Below, piece after piece: positions 50,694 through 59,232 of a stretch of DNA of 64,000 nucleotides (positions are counted from its first letter, which is position 1; each line of letters begins with the position of its first letter). The stretch spans positions 1,612,001 through 1,676,000 of the forward strand of contig OZ257134.1 in assembly GCA_965279065.1 (NCBI GenBank), given 5' to 3'. This DNA is from JAKAXS01 sp965279065 (GTDB taxonomy: Bacteria > Pseudomonadota > Alphaproteobacteria > Rhizobiales > Hyphomicrobiaceae). Below the pieces are notes generated by a model. The model was not told the DNA's origin, did not search any database, and saw only the letters and a program-made list of their open reading frames with translations. The position numbers were made by a program, and so were the translations under genes.

Positions 50694-52022
50694 TCAACGC
50701 TTCGGTTTACGAACCGGGAGCGGAACATTGGAGGCCGTGGCGGCGGCTGCGGGAACGGCGGTCGCGGCGTCCGCGGCCGGCGCGTCCTCGGCGGGTGGAC
50801 TGGGCACGCCACCAGGGGTTTCGCCTGGCTTGGCCGCCGCCGTGGCCTCTGCCTTGTCGGCGGCTGCCTCCTTCGCCCTGGCGTCACGCTCCACCTTGCG
50901 CCAATTGGCCACCGCATCGTTGTGTTCGTCGAGCGTGGCGGAGAACTTGTGACCACCCGATCCATCGGCAACGAAATAGAGATCGGTCGATTTTGCCGGG
51001 TTCAGTGTCGCTTCCAGCGCCGGACGACCCGGGTTGCAGATCGGCCCCGGTGGCAGTCCGTTGATCGTATACGTGTTGTAGGCCGTCTTCTGTTCGATGT
51101 CGGCGCGCGTGATCGGCCGGCCGAGGCTGCCCTGCCCTCCGACGATCCCGTAGATGATCGTGGGATCGGACTGCAGCCGCATGGGCTTGCGCAGGCGGTT
51201 GACGAACACGGCGGCCACCCGCTGCCGCTCGTCGGCACGCCCGGTTTCCTTCTCCACGATCGAAGCGAGCGTCACGGCTTTCTCGACGGAATCGACCGGC
51301 AGGCCAGCCTGTCGGCTCTCCCACAGGCTGGCCAACAGCCGCTGCTGCTCGGCCTTCATGCGATCGAGAATCTCCTGCCGCGGCATGCCTTTGGAGAAGC
51401 GATAGGTGTCGGGCAGCAGTGTGCCTTCAGCCGGCACTTCCGTGATCTCGCCCGTGAGGTTGGGCTCCGCCTTCAGACGTTCGACGATCTGCTGACTGGT
51501 CAGACCCTCGGGCAGCGAGACTTTGTAGAGCACCGACTTGCCCTGCGCGATGATCTCCACCACCTCGCGGATGCTGGCATTCTTTTTGATCTCATATTCG
51601 CCGGCCTTCAGTTCCAGCGATTTGCGATCACGCCCGACCCAGCTCTGCATCAGATGGCTGGCAACGAAGGCCCAGCGGTTGGATATGACGCCCTCGCGCT
51701 CGAGTCGTTCGGCGATCTCGATACGCCCCTCGCCCTTGGGAATGGCGACCGTCCGCGACACCTCCAGCGGGCCTGCCTTCTCATAGAGGTGGTACAGCAG
51801 CGCTCCGGTGCCCGCGAGCGCCCCCATTGTCACCAGGGACAGCGTGAACAGGCCACTTAGAACCCGAACGAACCCGCCCACGCGGGCACTCTCGCCACGG
51901 ATCTTGCCGCCTCGTGGCCGTGATGGCGCGCGTCCCGGCTCCAGGGCTTCCGACGGACTGCGCGGACGCATATTCTGACGGGCAGGAGGCAACGATGGCG
52001 GCTTGTCGCGGCGAACTGTCAT
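50694..52022 (-). CDS. mltG: Endolytic murein transglycosylase MltG
   Basis: 442 residues: a basic, disordered cytosolic N-terminus (1-50), one transmembrane helix (LFTLSLVTMGALAGTGALLYHLY, about 58-80), then the periplasmic YceG domain with SLPEGLTSQQIVERL, LPDTYRFSKG, the catalytic-Glu segment SIVEKETGRADER and QSDPTIIYGI. It cuts nascent glycan strands and so limits peptidoglycan length. The C-terminal 80 residues are an Ala/Pro-rich tail absent from E. coli MltG. It follows fabF, the conserved position. Confidence 0.95.
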   Translation of the reverse strand: MTVRRDKPPSLPPARQNMRPRSPSEALEPGRAPSRPRGGKIRGESARVGGFVRVLSGLFTLSLVTMGALAGTGALLYHLYEKAGPLEVSRTVAIPKGEGRIEIAERLEREGVISNRWAFVASHLMQSWVGRDRKSLELKAGEYEIKKNASIREVVEIIAQGKSVLYKVSLPEGLTSQQIVERLKAEPNLTGEITEVPAEGTLLPDTYRFSKGMPRQEILDRMKAEQQRLLASLWESRQAGLPVDSVEKAVTLASIVEKETGRADERQRVAAVFVNRLRKPMRLQSDPTIIYGIVGGQGSLGRPITRADIEQKTAYNTYTINGLPPGPICNPGRPALEATLNPAKSTDLYFVADGSGGHKFSATLDEHNDAVANWRKVERDARAKEAAADKAEATAAAKPGETPGGVPSPPAEDAPAADAATAVPAAAATASNVPLPVRKPKR

Positions 52023-52181
52023 GACGAACCGGCGCTCGACAATCTAACCCGCGACATGTGGTTTTCCGCTCCCCTGAACCGGCCCGGCGCGATACATCGC
52101 CAGGCGATGGCCTAAGGCTCATCAACCTACCGAAAATTATGGCAAAAGGCCGGTGGCTGCCAGCGCTTTCGACGCTGACGC

Positions 52182-53450
52182 CTACGCCGCGCGACGCAGA
52201 ATGAGTGACGCGTTGGTGCCGCCGAAGCCAAACGAATTCGACAGCACCGTGTCGATCTTCATCTTCTTGGCCGTATGCGGCACGAGGTCGATCGCCGTGC
52301 TGACCGACGGATTGTCCAGATTCAGCGTCGGTGGGGCGACGTTGTCCCGGATGGCCAGGATGGAGAAAACCGCCTCGACGGCACCTGCTGCGCCGAGCAG
52401 ATGACCGATTGCCGACTTCGTCGACGACATGGCGATCTTGGCCGCGGCGTTGCCGAACAGGCGCTCGACGGCCCCGAGCTCGATTTCATCCCCCATCGGC
52501 GTGGAGGTACCGTGCGCGTTGACGTAGTCGATGTCGCTGACGTCGATCTCGGCGCGCTTCAAGGCAGCCTTCATGCAACGGAAGGCGCCGTCGCCGGTCT
52601 CTTCCGGAGCGGTGATATGATAGGCATCGCCCGACAGGCCGTAGCCGATGACCTCGGCGTAGATCCGCGCGCCACGCGCCTTGGCGTGTTCGTAGTCTTC
52701 AAGGATGACCATGCCGGCGCCCTCGCCCATGACGAAGCCGTCGCGATCCTTGTCGTAAGGGCGTGAGGCTCGGGTGGGGTCGTCGTTGAAGTTTGTCGAC
52801 AAGGCGCGGCAGGCCGCAAAACCGGCAACGGCGATGCGGCAGATCGGGCTTTCCGCACCACCAGCCACCATCACATCGGCGTCGCCCAGCGCAATAAGGC
52901 GCGCTGCGTCGCCGATCGCGTGCGAACCCGTCGAGCAGGCCGTGACGACGGCATGGTTTGGCCCCTTCAGCTTGTGCTTGATCGAGACGTGACCCGAAGC
53001 CAGATTGATCAGGCGGCCCGGAATGAAGAACGGCGACACCCGGCGCGGGCCCTTTTCCTTGAGCAGGATCGACGTGTCGGCGATACCGGACAGGCCGCCG
53101 ATGCCTGACCCGATGAGTACGCCAGTACGCTCCTGCTGCTCCGGCGTTACGGCTTTGTAGCCGGAGTCGGCCAACGCCTGGTCGGCAGCGGCCACCGCAA
53201 AGATGATGAAGTCATCGACCTTGCGCTGCTCCTTCGGCTCCATCCAGTCGTCGGCATTGAACTTGCCTTCCGACGCCGGGCCGCGCGGCACGAAGCAGGC
53301 GATCTGCGCCGTCATGTCGTCGACTTGGAATTCGGTGATGCGGCGCGCACCGCTCTTGCCGGCCAGCAGGTTGGACCAGGCCGCTTCGACACCCGAGCCG
53401 ACGGGCGTGACCAGCCCCAGGCCTGTAACCACCACCCGCCGCAGCTTCAT
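52182..53450 (-). CDS. fabF: Beta-ketoacyl-ACP synthase II
   Basis: 422 residues. It condenses malonyl-ACP with acyl-ACP in fatty-acid elongation. The catalytic triad is clear: Cys172 in VVTACSTGSHAIG, His in VNAHGTSTPMGD and His in SAIGHLLGAAG; the FGFGGTNASL end is standard. AGGAAAA precedes the ATG. It follows acpP by 123 nt and precedes mltG. Confidence 0.97.
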   Translation of the reverse strand: MKLRRVVVTGLGLVTPVGSGVEAAWSNLLAGKSGARRITEFQVDDMTAQIACFVPRGPASEGKFNADDWMEPKEQRKVDDFIIFAVAAADQALADSGYKAVTPEQQERTGVLIGSGIGGLSGIADTSILLKEKGPRRVSPFFIPGRLINLASGHVSIKHKLKGPNHAVVTACSTGSHAIGDAARLIALGDADVMVAGGAESPICRIAVAGFAACRALSTNFNDDPTRASRPYDKDRDGFVMGEGAGMVILEDYEHAKARGARIYAEVIGYGLSGDAYHITAPEETGDGAFRCMKAALKRAEIDVSDIDYVNAHGTSTPMGDEIELGAVERLFGNAAAKIAMSSTKSAIGHLLGAAGAVEAVFSILAIRDNVAPPTLNLDNPSVSTAIDLVPHTAKKMKIDTVLSNSFGFGGTNASLILRRAA

Positions 53451-53573
53451 TCCGATTTTCCTGCTATTTCGTTGTCAATGACGTGCTGATGCAGCGCAAC
53501 GCAAATTGGTCGAACGGCGCCGCGCCCTGTTCGAGCACGACGCCGTCTTTCATCTCAAAAGAGCAGCTCGGGC

Positions 53574-53822
53574 TCAGGCCGCGCTGGTGGACGCGTTCTT
53601 CTCGAGGAACTTTACCGCGTCGCCAACCGTCAGGATGTGCTCGGCGGCATCATCTGGAATCTCGCAGCCGAATTCTTCTTCGAACGCCATGACCAGTTCG
53701 ACCGTATCCAAGCTGTCGGCGCCAAGATCGTCGATGAAAGAGGCATTCTCGGTCACTTTTTCGGCTTCGACGCCCAAGTGCTCGATCACAATCTTCTTAA
53801 CGCGCTCAGCGACGTCGCTCAT
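53574..53822 (-). CDS. acpP: Acyl carrier protein
   Basis: 82 residues, acidic four-helix carrier. The 4'-phosphopantetheine site is Ser37 in LGADSLDTVELVMAFEEEF. GAGGAA lies 9 nt upstream of the chosen ATG; an in-frame ATG 12 codons earlier is rejected as it would extend the conserved N-terminus. It is separated from fabG by 262 nt, so it probably has its own strong promoter, as is usual for acpP. Confidence 0.97.
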   Translation of the reverse strand: MSDVAERVKKIVIEHLGVEAEKVTENASFIDDLGADSLDTVELVMAFEEEFGCEIPDDAAEHILTVGDAVKFLEKNASTSAA

Positions 53823-54084
53823 CGTAAGTTCCTCGTGTCTCTTTGTATCTGATATCAAGTCGTTTTTAGTTAGCTCTACGTCTTGGCGCTAGCACTTCGA
53901 GGCGCTTCGCTTGCAACGACATTCCGGTCGGGCCACGGCCCTGGGTTCCATACCGCGTCGGCGCCTTGAGCGTTAGGGCTTTTCGTCACGCTTCGCAGCA
54001 AAAAACGTGGCTCGTTAACACACTTCTCTGGCCTTGGCCAAGCCCTTGTGGCAGCGCATCCGCTGACTGGGGCGTCGGCAGGCC
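53823..54084 (-). promoter_or_regulatory. acpP promoter/leader region
   Basis: 262 nt between fabG and acpP with no gene. The AT-richer part next to acpP (about 53840-53880) likely holds its promoter; no confident -35/-10 pair was assigned. Confidence 0.4.
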
Positions 54085-54828
54085 TTACACCATGAGCATT
54101 CCGCCGTTGATATGCAGGGTTTGCCCCGTGATATAGCCCCCCGCATCGGACGCAAGATAAAGCGCACCAAGCGCGATATCGTCAGGTGTTCCAAAGCGTT
54201 GAGCCGGGATCATCTTGGAGATTTCCTCGGTCTGCTTCTCGTTGAGGGCGTCCGTCATCGCCGTCTTGATAAACCCCGGGGCAATGCAGTTGGCCGTAAT
54301 GCCGCGCGACCCGACTTCCCGGGCGAGCGACTTCGTCATGCCGATAATGCCGGCCTTCGAGGCGGCATAATTGCCCTGTCCAGGATTGCCGATCACGCCC
54401 GACACGGACGAAATATTGATGATGCGGCCGTAGCCGGTTTTGGCGCGCATCATGGCGCGCGCGGCGGCACGCATCAGCATAAACGTCGACGTCAGGTTGA
54501 CGGCGATCACGTCATCCCACTGTTCGTCCTTCATCACCATGAACAGGTTGTCCTTGGTGAGGCCGGCGTTGTTGACGAGAATGTCGACACGCCCGAGCTT
54601 GCCTGTCGCCTCGTCGATCAGCTTGCCAACCTGCGCCCGGTTGCCCAGATCGCAGGGCGTCACGTGAACCCGCTCCCCGAGCTCGCTCGCCAGCTTCTCC
54701 AGCTTGTCGACCTGACGGCCGGAGATGGCGACAGTCGCACCCGCCTTGTGCAGCGTGCGGGCGATGGCTTCGCCGATTCCACCGGTGGCCCCGGTGACGA
54801 GCGCGTTGCGGCCGTTCAGATCAAACAT
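54085..54828 (-). CDS. fabG: 3-oxoacyl-ACP reductase
   Basis: 247 residues, a short-chain dehydrogenase using NADPH to reduce 3-oxoacyl-ACP. The cofactor motif TGATGGIGEAIA (about 13-24), NNAGLTKDNLFM, the Ser in INISSVSGVIGNPGQGNY and the catalytic YxxxK (YAASK) are present. It starts 13 nt after fabD with GAGGAA upstream. The fabD-fabG-acpP-fabF order matches the classic fatty-acid cluster. Confidence 0.96.
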   Translation of the reverse strand: MFDLNGRNALVTGATGGIGEAIARTLHKAGATVAISGRQVDKLEKLASELGERVHVTPCDLGNRAQVGKLIDEATGKLGRVDILVNNAGLTKDNLFMVMKDEQWDDVIAVNLTSTFMLMRAAARAMMRAKTGYGRIINISSVSGVIGNPGQGNYAASKAGIIGMTKSLAREVGSRGITANCIAPGFIKTAMTDALNEKQTEEISKMIPAQRFGTPDDIALGALYLASDAGGYITGQTLHINGGMLMV

Positions 54829-54841
54829 GTCGTGTGCTTCC

Positions 54842-55792
54842 TCAGGTGTTCAGGAGACCGGGCAGCACTGCGTCGAAATCCGCCGGCGTGCCGATGCTCG
54901 TTGCGTTCAAAGTCTTCTCGATGCGTTTGACCAACCCAGCGAGGACCTTACCGGTGCCGATCTCGTAGACGTCGGTCACGCCGTTGGCTGTCATGTACGA
55001 CACACTCTCGCGCCAGCGCACCGTACCGGTCACCTGTTCCACGAGCCGCTTGCGGATCTCGGCCGGATCGCTGATGGCCGCCGCCAGCACGTTGCTCACG
55101 ACGGGCACGACCGGCGTCTGGATGGCGACGTTGGCGAGCGCCTCGGCCATCGCATCCGCCGCGGGTTGCATCAGCGCGCAATGAAATGGTGCGGAGACAG
55201 GCAGCGGCACCGCGCGTCGCACGCCAAGCGGTTTGCCGACTTCAGGCACACGATCCAGCGCCGTCTTGTGGCCCGACAGCACGACCTGCGTCGGCTCGTT
55301 GTCGTTGGCGATCTGGCACACCTCGCCTTGCGCGGCCGCCTCGGCCACCTTCACGGCCACGTCCATGCCGACGCCGAGCAACGCATACATCGCGCCCTGA
55401 CCGACGGGAACTGCGGCTTGCATGGCCTTGCCGCGTAGTTTCAGCAATTTCGCCGTATCGCTAAGCGAAAAGGCACCTGCTGCGGCCAGTGCCGAATATT
55501 CGCCGAGCGAATGTCCGGCAACCAGCGCCACGCGGTCCTTCAGTGAAAACCCCTTCTCGCGCTCCAGCACACGCATCACGGCCATCGACACCGCCATCAG
55601 AGCCGGCTGCGCATTCTCCGTCAGCGTGAGTTCGTCCTTCGGGCCATCCCACATGAGCCTGGAGAGCTTCTGGCCCAGCGCCGCGTCGACCTCGTCGAAC
55701 ACCTCGCGGGCGGTGGGGAACGCCTCGGCCAGCTCCCGGCCCATGCCGACATCCTGGCTGCCCTGCCCCGGAAATACGAATGCGATCGCCAT
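54842..55792 (-). CDS. fabD: Malonyl-CoA:ACP transacylase
   Basis: 316 residues. It loads malonate onto ACP. The oxyanion motif FPGQGSQDVGMG at the N-terminus and the nucleophile elbow AGHSLGEYSA (Ser95) are intact, with the downstream His region VPLPVSAPFHCALM. First gene of the minus-strand fab cluster; fabH and fabZ are not in this window. Confidence 0.96.
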   Translation of the reverse strand: MAIAFVFPGQGSQDVGMGRELAEAFPTAREVFDEVDAALGQKLSRLMWDGPKDELTLTENAQPALMAVSMAVMRVLEREKGFSLKDRVALVAGHSLGEYSALAAAGAFSLSDTAKLLKLRGKAMQAAVPVGQGAMYALLGVGMDVAVKVAEAAAQGEVCQIANDNEPTQVVLSGHKTALDRVPEVGKPLGVRRAVPLPVSAPFHCALMQPAADAMAEALANVAIQTPVVPVVSNVLAAAISDPAEIRKRLVEQVTGTVRWRESVSYMTANGVTDVYEIGTGKVLAGLVKRIEKTLNATSIGTPADFDAVLPGLLNT

Positions 55793-56189
55793 CGGCCCGC
55801 CTATGGTTATTGGTTGCCGGGCAGAAACACGGGGGCGGCGACGGAGTCAAGGGTCGGAGCGCCCTCTGAAAAGCCCTGCCGACGGCGCTGGGCGTACGGC
55901 AAGCTGTGCCCGCCGGCCACAATAGTCATAAGGGTCACCCCTTGCCCCTGGGCCGAATTCCGGTATAACCGCGCCATCACCCGCTCCGGTTGGAAGCTGA
56001 ACGGGGCCGCGGCAACGCGGCAGGGCGCCTCGATTGTGGCGGCCGTTCCCCGGTGTTTCCGCTCTTAAGGGTGCCTGTGGGCCTTCCGGGTCCATAAGGG
56101 GCTATGCGCCGGAGTGGTAAGTGAGACGCGTCACAACCAGGCTTCACGGCCTGGCATGCGCGTTCAACTCGAGCAAGAAGGGCCAACGC
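55793..56189. promoter_or_regulatory. Divergent fabD-rpsF intergenic region
   Basis: About 400 nt. No gene supported. It contains the fabD promoter (minus strand) and the rpsF leader (plus strand). A 6-bp hairpin CCAGGC/GCCTGG (56137-56154) with loop TTCACG lies 35 nt before the rpsF ATG; S6:S18 autoregulation through the leader is known in other bacteria, but the motif was not confirmed here. Confidence 0.4.
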
Positions 56190-56828
56190 ATGCCGTTATA
56201 CGAGCATGTCTTCCTGGCGCGCCAGGACGTCTCGAACCAACAGGTCGAGGCAATCACCAAGGAATTCTCCGATGTCATCACCGAAGGTGGTGGCAAGATC
56301 ACCAAGTCGGAATACTGGGGCCTGAAGGGCCTCGCCTTCAAGATCAAGAAGAGCCGCAAGGCCCACTACTCGCTGCTCAACATCGACAGCCCGCCGGCAG
56401 CGGTCGCTGAGATGGAACGCCGCATGGGTCTGTCGACCGACATCATCCGCTTCATCACCATCAAGGTCGAAGCACACGAAACCGAACCCAGCATCCAGAT
56501 GCGCAAGCAGGATCGCGACGAGCGTGGCGACCGCGGTGATCGCGGCGGCTTCCGTGGCGGCGATCGTGGCGGCTTCCGCGGTGGCGATCGTGGCGGCTTC
56601 CGCGGCGGTGACCGTGGTGGCTCGGGCGGCGGCGGCTTCCGTGGCGACCGCGAAGGTGGTGGCGGCGGCGCCGAAGGCGGGGCATCGACGTTCCGCTCGC
56701 GTCCCCCCTCAAGCGGCGGTGGCTTCCGTGACGGCGGCGCAGGTCCCGGCGCCGGTGGCGATCGCGGGCCTCGTCCGCCCCGTCCCCCGCGTGACAGCAA
56801 TCCCGGCACCGGTTCGGAGGGTGCATAA
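56190..56828 (+). CDS. rpsF: Ribosomal protein S6 with RGG-type repeat tail
   Basis: 212 residues, against ~100-135 for typical S6. Residues 1-105 are the S6 domain (MPLYEHVFLARQDVS, GLKGLAFKIKKSRKAHY, RRMGLSTDIIRFITIKVE). The rest is a low-complexity Gly/Arg/Asp tail including three exact GGFRGGDR octads (119-142) and a final Pro/Arg-rich part. S6 binds 16S rRNA with S18, encoded immediately downstream. The tail may contact RNA like eukaryotic RGG boxes; that is inference. The start is MPLYEH, not the upstream frame. Confidence 0.95.
   Translation: MPLYEHVFLARQDVSNQQVEAITKEFSDVITEGGGKITKSEYWGLKGLAFKIKKSRKAHYSLLNIDSPPAAVAEMERRMGLSTDIIRFITIKVEAHETEPSIQMRKQDRDERGDRGDRGGFRGGDRGGFRGGDRGGFRGGDRGGSGGGGFRGDREGGGGGAEGGASTFRSRPPSSGGGFRDGGAGPGAGGDRGPRPPRPPRDSNPGTGSEGA
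56544..56615 (+). repeat. Three tandem 24-nt repeats in rpsF
   Basis: Three in-frame 24-nt units encode GGFRGGDR. They differ by only a few synonymous bases, so replication slippage may change the copy number. They are coding and are not a CRISPR or intergenic repeat. Confidence 0.85.
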
Positions 56829-56830
56829 TC

Positions 56831-57082
56831 ATGGCTGAAGTCCAACAGATGTCGGGTGCCCGTCGCCCGTTCCAGCGCCGCCGCAAGACCTGCCCGTTCT
56901 CGGGCGATCAGGCGCCGAAGATCGACTATAAGGACGTCCGCACGTTGGGTCGTTACGTGTCGGAGCGCGGCAAGATCGTGCCGTCGCGCATCACGGCCGT
57001 GTCGGCCAAGAAGCAGCGTGAGCTGGCCCGCGCCATTAAGCGCGCGCGCTTCCTCGGCCTGCTGCCATACGTTCTGAAGTAA
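56831..57082 (+). CDS. rpsR: Ribosomal protein S18
   Basis: 83 residues, small-subunit protein that pairs with S6 on the 30S platform. The RRPFQRRRKTCPFSGDQAPKIDYKD start and the VPSRITAVSAKKQRELARAIKRAR core are typical. A lone Cys in the KTCPF motif is retained. Its ATG comes 2 nt after the rpsF stop. Confidence 0.97.
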   Translation: MAEVQQMSGARRPFQRRRKTCPFSGDQAPKIDYKDVRTLGRYVSERGKIVPSRITAVSAKKQRELARAIKRARFLGLLPYVLK

Positions 57083-57096
57083 GTCGAACGAACTTC

Positions 57097-57122
57097 GGCG
57101 CCGGGCGACAAAGCCCGGCGCC
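57097..57122 (+). other. Strong hairpin between rpsR and the DUF2232 gene
   Basis: A perfect 10-bp GC stem (GGCGCCGGGC/GCCCGGCGCC) with loop GACAAA, 14 nt after the rpsR stop. No T-run follows, so it is more likely an attenuator or mRNA-stability element than a full terminator. Confidence 0.6.
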
Positions 57123-57193
57123 ATCCACAGTCTGGTTGGGACAGGGGCAACGCCCGTCTGCCCTAACCGCGGCAACGCGGGACAGCTTATTCG

Positions 57194-58144
57194 ATGCGCA
57201 ACGCATATCTCATCGCTGCAGGCGCCGGCTTCGTGTCGGCCTTGGCCTTCGTGTCCGCGATGATGGGCTCGCCCTTCACCTCATTTTTCCTGCTGCTGGT
57301 TGCCGCATTGCCCCTGTACGTCGCCGGCGTCGGCTGGACGTGGGCTGCGGCTTTGCTCGCCACAGCAATTGGCTCGCTCCTCCTCGTGGTCATTGGCGCT
57401 CGCGACGCCGCAATGGTCTATGCCGGCCTGATGGGCATGCCCGCGATCCTGCTCACCCAGTTCGCCGAACGCCGCCGCGCAGTAGATGACGGCAAGGGCG
57501 GCGTTAGCGCGCACTGGGCCTCGCCAGGCCTCCTGGTTCTGTTCGCGGCGGGCCTGGCAAGCGTCATCTCGGCGACGTTCGTAACCGGATTGCATGAGAA
57601 CCTGCCCGCCGTTCGCGAGGCCGTTGAAAAACTCCTGAAGACAACACCCCAGCTCTCGGGGAACCAGGACCTCACGGCCGAACAGATCACGCAGATCACC
57701 GACATCGTGGTCTTCATCGTGCCGGCGGCCGCCGCGATCGTGCCCATGACAGCTGCTCTTCTCAATCTTTGGCTGGCGGGTCGCATTAGCCTGGCGGCAG
57801 GACAGCTCCAGCGTCCATGGCCGGACCTGCCGTCCATGACGTATCCGCGGGGCACGCCGTTGATCCTGGCGGCCGCGGCAGTGGGAAGTTCAACGCTGAC
57901 AGGTTGGGCCGGCATGGCTGCAGTGGCCGTCTTCGGTGCATTTTTCGTCGCCTACCTTCTGCTCGGCCTCGCCGTCATCCACTACCTGACACGCGGCAAG
58001 AGTTGGCGGCCCTTCGCCCTCTCCGCCATCTACATCGGGCTGTTTCTGGTCAACGTCTGGCTGGCGATACCCATCATTCTCCTGGCTTTGGCCGACACCG
58101 TCTTTTCGCTGCGCCGGCTACCCCCGGCCGGCAGCGCCACCTGA
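57194..58144 (+). CDS. DUF2232 family membrane protein (YybS-like)
   Basis: 316 residues with eight or so hydrophobic helices (ISAGAGFVSALAFVSAMMG-like start, VVFIVPAAAAIVPMTAALLNLWLAGR, AVAVFGAFFVAYLLLGLAVIHYL). Alphaproteobacterial DUF2232 proteins are found between rpsR and rplI, as here; function is unknown. The helix LFLVNVWLAIPIILLALADTVFSLR closes the protein. It was identified by position and hydrophobic pattern. Confidence 0.85.
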   Translation: MRNAYLIAAGAGFVSALAFVSAMMGSPFTSFFLLLVAALPLYVAGVGWTWAAALLATAIGSLLLVVIGARDAAMVYAGLMGMPAILLTQFAERRRAVDDGKGGVSAHWASPGLLVLFAAGLASVISATFVTGLHENLPAVREAVEKLLKTTPQLSGNQDLTAEQITQITDIVVFIVPAAAAIVPMTAALLNLWLAGRISLAAGQLQRPWPDLPSMTYPRGTPLILAAAAVGSSTLTGWAGMAAVAVFGAFFVAYLLLGLAVIHYLTRGKSWRPFALSAIYIGLFLVNVWLAIPIILLALADTVFSLRRLPPAGSAT

Positions 58145-58192
58145 ACGTCTCAACAATCGTCAATCGCATTCCAAGATCGAAAGGAACATCAC

Positions 58193-58780
58193 ATGCAGGT
58201 CATTCTGTTGCAGCGCATCGGCCGCCTCGGCCAGATGGGCGACGTCGTCAACGTCAAGGACGGCTACGCACGCAACTTCCTGTTGCCGCAGAAGAAGGCG
58301 CTGCGCGCCACCGAAATCAATCGCAAACAGTTCGAGAGCCAGCGTGCCCAGCTCGAAGCCGACAACCTCGCTCACAAGTCGGAGGCCGACGGCGTCTCCA
58401 AGAAGCTCGAGAACCAGACGTTCACCGCCATCCGCACGGCGGGCGATACCGGCCAGTTGTACGGCTCGGTGTCCACCCGCGACATCGCCGAAGTCGTGAC
58501 GGCCGGTGGCTTCACGATCAACCGCAACCAGGTCGTCCTCGATAAACCGATCAAGACCCTCGGCCTGCACGACGTCAAAGTCGCGCTGCATCCCGAAGTC
58601 GTCGTGAAGGTGATCCTCAACGTCGCCCGGTCGGAAGACGAAGCCAAGCGCCAGGCCAAGGGCGAGGATGTCACGATGGTGCGCGACGAGAAGATCGAAC
58701 TGGAAACCTTCGATCCCGATTCCGTCTTCGAAGAAGGCGGACGCGAGGAAGCCCCCGCCGAGGAAGGCGAGAAGGCCTGA
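58193..58780 (+). CDS. rplI: Ribosomal protein L9
   Basis: 195 residues. L9 binds 23S rRNA and reaches over the ribosome surface. The N-terminal rRNA domain MQVILLQRIGRLGQMGDVVNVKDGYARNFLLP is textbook, followed by the long connecting helix and C-terminal domain (HDVKVALHPEVVVKVILNVAR). An acidic 40-residue C-terminal tail (EEGGREEAPAEEGEKA) exceeds E. coli's length (149). AAGGAA precedes the ATG. Confidence 0.97.
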   Translation: MQVILLQRIGRLGQMGDVVNVKDGYARNFLLPQKKALRATEINRKQFESQRAQLEADNLAHKSEADGVSKKLENQTFTAIRTAGDTGQLYGSVSTRDIAEVVTAGGFTINRNQVVLDKPIKTLGLHDVKVALHPEVVVKVILNVARSEDEAKRQAKGEDVTMVRDEKIELETFDPDSVFEEGGREEAPAEEGEKA

Positions 58781-58788
58781 GACATCGG

Positions 58789-58818
58789 AATGGCCAGGCG
58801 AACTACCGCCTGGCCATT
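58789..58818. terminator. Bidirectional hairpin terminator between rplI and the monooxygenase-fold gene
   Basis: A perfect 12-bp stem (AATGGCCAGGCG 58789-58800 with CGCCTGGCCATT 58807-58818) and 6-nt loop sits in the 38 nt between two convergent genes. T-runs are short (ATTT), so efficiency is uncertain. Confidence 0.75.
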
Positions 58819-59121
58819 TCACACCATTCCGGTGGTATCGACGAGCGTGTAGGTCAAGATCCGTTTCGAGGCGACCCACGGCTCGATCAGGCTTGCGAAG
58901 CGCGCGTAGTGCTCGAGTTCGTGGTGGGCGTTGAACGCAGCCTCGCTGTCGAATACCTCGTACAGCAGGAACGAGGCCGGATCGATCGGATCCTGGCTCA
59001 CGTCGAACTGTTGGCAGCCACGCTCGTTGGCCCGTGCCTCGGCCGCGTGCGCGATGAGTGCGGCGCGCATTTCGTTCGCCGCCTCCCGCTTGGCCTCCAA
59101 GAAAACCGCCACCACGAACAT
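58819..59121 (-). CDS. Antibiotic biosynthesis monooxygenase (ABM) domain protein
   Basis: 100 residues forming one ABM ferredoxin-like domain: FVVAVFLEAKREAANEMRAAL, AEARANERGCQQFDVSQD, FLLYEVFDSEAAFNAHHELEHYARF. Homologues include YgiN-type quinol monooxygenases and LsrG-like enzymes; the substrate cannot be told. GGGAGGA lies before the ATG. Convergent with rplI. Confidence 0.88.
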   Translation of the reverse strand: MFVVAVFLEAKREAANEMRAALIAHAAEARANERGCQQFDVSQDPIDPASFLLYEVFDSEAAFNAHHELEHYARFASLIEPWVASKRILTYTLVDTTGMV

Positions 59122-59232
59122 GTCTGATCCTCCCAACCGATCTGCCGCACGCCCGTCTTAACGGAGCGTAAACAATCCTGCGGCAGCATTTCGTTAACCG
59201 TAGCAAATCGCGCTGAAAAGTGACGTGATTCC

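Noticed and set aside
50013..51860. 615-codon plus-strand frame crossing yicC and mltG
   Set aside because: It spans two well-supported genes and their spacer on the other strand, and has no domain.
56533..56660. Short-period repeats that could suggest a CRISPR array or VNTR
   Set aside because: The 24-nt units are in frame inside rpsF, have no unique spacers and encode a regular RGG-type tail.
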